Origin: Proteobacteria bacterium HN_bin10
GTDB lineage: Bacteria; Pseudomonadota; Alphaproteobacteria; Caulobacterales; Aquidulcibacteraceae
DNA length: 13,523 bases
Assembly: GCA_002083515.1 (NCBI GenBank)
Contig: LWDN01000085.1
Location: 1 to 13,523 of the forward strand
Direction of reading: 5' to 3'
Made by a program: the position numbers and the translations under genes. Positions 12,493-13,523 of the stretch are shown in pieces (positions within the stretch are counted from its first letter, which is position 1; each line of letters opens with the position of its first letter). Under the pieces are notes generated by a model. The model was given only the letters and a program-made list of their open reading frames with translations, searched no databases and was not told the origin of the DNA.

Positions 12493-13522
12493 GCACGGCG
12501 GCGGCGACGCGGTCGGTTTCGAGCAAGGGCGGATAGGACCAGGTCTCGAGCTTGCCGTTGAAGGGCCGCGCGCAGCCGCGCCGCGCCAGGCTCTGGTGAA
12601 AGCGGGCGAGTTTGCCTGCGCCGCCGTCGACGGCGAGGATATGTACGGGCTTGGCGGTCGCCGCCGCCTCGGTCGCCATGTTGACGCTGTCGGCGGTGAC
12701 GAAGATATGGTCGGCGGCGCCGAGAATGGCAGGGTAGGGGTTGGCGCCTTCGTCCTCGTAGAAGACGGCGCAGTGCGGCGCGAGCCAAGTGCGGAATTGC
12801 GTGCGCGCGGCGCTGCCCGTGCGCCGCGACAGCGTCACCAAGAGCGAGCCGCCGGTCTTGCGCTGCACCGCTACAAGCGAATGCGAAATCTCCCGCGCGC
12901 GCGCGGCGCCGATGTCCTGACGTTTCGATTTGCCGCCGATCAGCACGGCGAAACGCGGCGAAGGCAATTCCATGAGATCGACGGGCGCGTAGTCGCGGAC
13001 CGCCTTCTGCAAGCGCTCCGGCGTCATGCGGTTGCAGGCGCCGACGATGGGTATGACGTTCTGGCCTTCAAGCTCGTCATGCAAAGGCGGCACGACAAGG
13101 TCGAATTCGCGCGGGTTCACGCGCGGGTCCTGCAGCTGCACCACAAGCGTACGGCCGTTCGACCATTCGCGCACGCCGAGCGCGAACGGAATCGATGCGC
13201 GCCCGCAGCCGATGAACAGGTCCGGCCACGGCGGGTCGATGGCGTCGGAGCCGATAGTGGTGGCTTGCCGCGGCGCCGGCGCCAGCGCCGGCGGCAGCCA
13301 GCGCCAGGGCGAGCGCAGCTGCACCCGTTTCGCGGTGAGGCTCACCGGCGTGCGCCGCGCGATCGCTTCGGCCAGAATATCGGTCCAGTCGAACTCCACG
13401 CGAGCCAGCGTCGGATCGTCCTTCGGCCGAATCAGCCGGCCGTCCGTCGCCGACAACCCCATCAACAGCCGCAGCTCGCTTTCGGTGTCGTACAGGGTGC
13501 GGAGCGAAGCCTCAACCTGCGC
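12458..13522 (-). CDS. ELM1-family (DUF1022/COG3660) protein with atypical N-terminus; runs off the right edge
   Basis: At least 354 residues, open to the edge. From about residue 50 on it matches the ELM1 family: PPWPDLFIGCGRASIPFALG, VVQLQDPRVNPREFDLVVPP, HDELEGQNVIPIVGACNR, PRFAVLIGGKSK, LLVTLSRRTG and HIFVTADSVNMATEAAATAK. Eukaryotic ELM1 acts in mitochondrial fission. In bacteria the role is unknown, and the fold resembles GT-B glycosyltransferases. The family normally starts with a short DG-x-x-G-x-x-x-Q segment before LAEAL. Here the part before LAEAIARRTP (13343-13375) is instead LYDTESELRLLMGL, TDGRLIRPKDDPTLARV and EFDW, which recalls TolC-type outer-membrane efflux proteins. No convincing start codon is seen; ATG 13462 and TTG 13465 are possible. 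The stop overlaps aqpS. Either a fusion, a rearrangement or an assembly/cloning join. Confidence 0.8.
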   Translation of the reverse strand, partial: AQVEASLRTLYDTESELRLLMGLSATDGRLIRPKDDPTLARVEFDWTDILAEAIARRTPVSLTAKRVQLRSPWRWLPPALAPAPRQATTIGSDAIDPPWPDLFIGCGRASIPFALGVREWSNGRTLVVQLQDPRVNPREFDLVVPPLHDELEGQNVIPIVGACNRMTPERLQKAVRDYAPVDLMELPSPRFAVLIGGKSKRQDIGAARAREISHSLVAVQRKTGGSLLVTLSRRTGSAARTQFRTWLAPHCAVFYEDEGANPYPAILGAADHIFVTADSVNMATEAAATAKPVHILAVDGGAGKLARFHQSLARRGCARPFNGKLETWSYPPLLETDRVAAAVLTAWAERARAR

Positions 13523-13523
13523 C

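Noticed and set aside
11664..12536. 290-codon plus-strand open frame overlapping arsC and aqpS
   Set aside because: Different frame from both recognised genes, Arg-rich, without motifs.
1..13523. CRISPR arrays, tRNA/rRNA genes, insertion sequences, phage genes
   Set aside because: None seen: no regularly spaced repeats, no transposase or integrase motifs, no RNA-gene-like segments, and nearly all sequence is accounted for by ordinary genes.

Overview
The window looks like chromosome from a high-GC alphaproteobacterium, possibly a Caulobacterales/Hyphomonadaceae-type lineage. The protein styles support this: alphaproteobacterial-type RpoC, class Ib aspartate aminotransferase, TrxB, the AqpS/ArsC arsenic pair and an ELM1-family protein. 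I recognised families from memory of sequence motifs; no search was run. No tRNA, rRNA, CRISPR array, insertion sequence or phage gene was seen. No stretch above 300 bases lacks a gene.

Layout. (1) 2-484: 3' end of rpoC, closed by a strong bidirectional terminator. (2) 544-1652: a small ABM-like dimeric-barrel protein, divergent from a WYL-domain regulator. (3) 1871-3076: aspartate aminotransferase with a hairpin in its leader. (4) 3085-3249: a 3' remnant of an M23 metallopeptidase on the minus strand, cut off where a GntR/FCD regulator (3291-3953) and its palindromic operator begin. (5) 4005-5762: an exported beta-lactamase-fold serine hydrolase. (6) 8534 down to 5755, minus strand: a three-gene copper cassette of a Tat-exported multicopper-oxidase-like protein, a second multicopper oxidase without a signal peptide, and a SCO1-type copper chaperone, separated by 3 nt and then overlapping in ATGA. 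(7) 8608-9573, minus: thioredoxin reductase trxB, divergent from (8) a compact arsenic operon at 9687-12492: arsR, an ATP-grasp ligase-like gene, arsC (thioredoxin-type) and aqpS. (9) 12458-13522, minus, running off the right edge: an ELM1-family protein with an unexpected N-terminus.

How the genes work together. In the arsenic operon, ArsC would reduce arsenate to arsenite, AqpS would let arsenite leave down its gradient, and TrxB next door would supply reducing power through thioredoxin. The ATP-grasp gene is not part of the standard ars set and is translationally coupled to arsR, so it may be an undescribed part of the response. In the copper cassette the two oxidase-like proteins have complementary ligand sets. 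The Tat-exported one keeps half of a trinuclear copper site and has lost type 1 copper ligands. The signal-less one keeps a full type 1 site and the other half. Together they look like a split, heteromeric multicopper oxidase matured by its own SCO protein. These two loci are the best candidates for new biology here.
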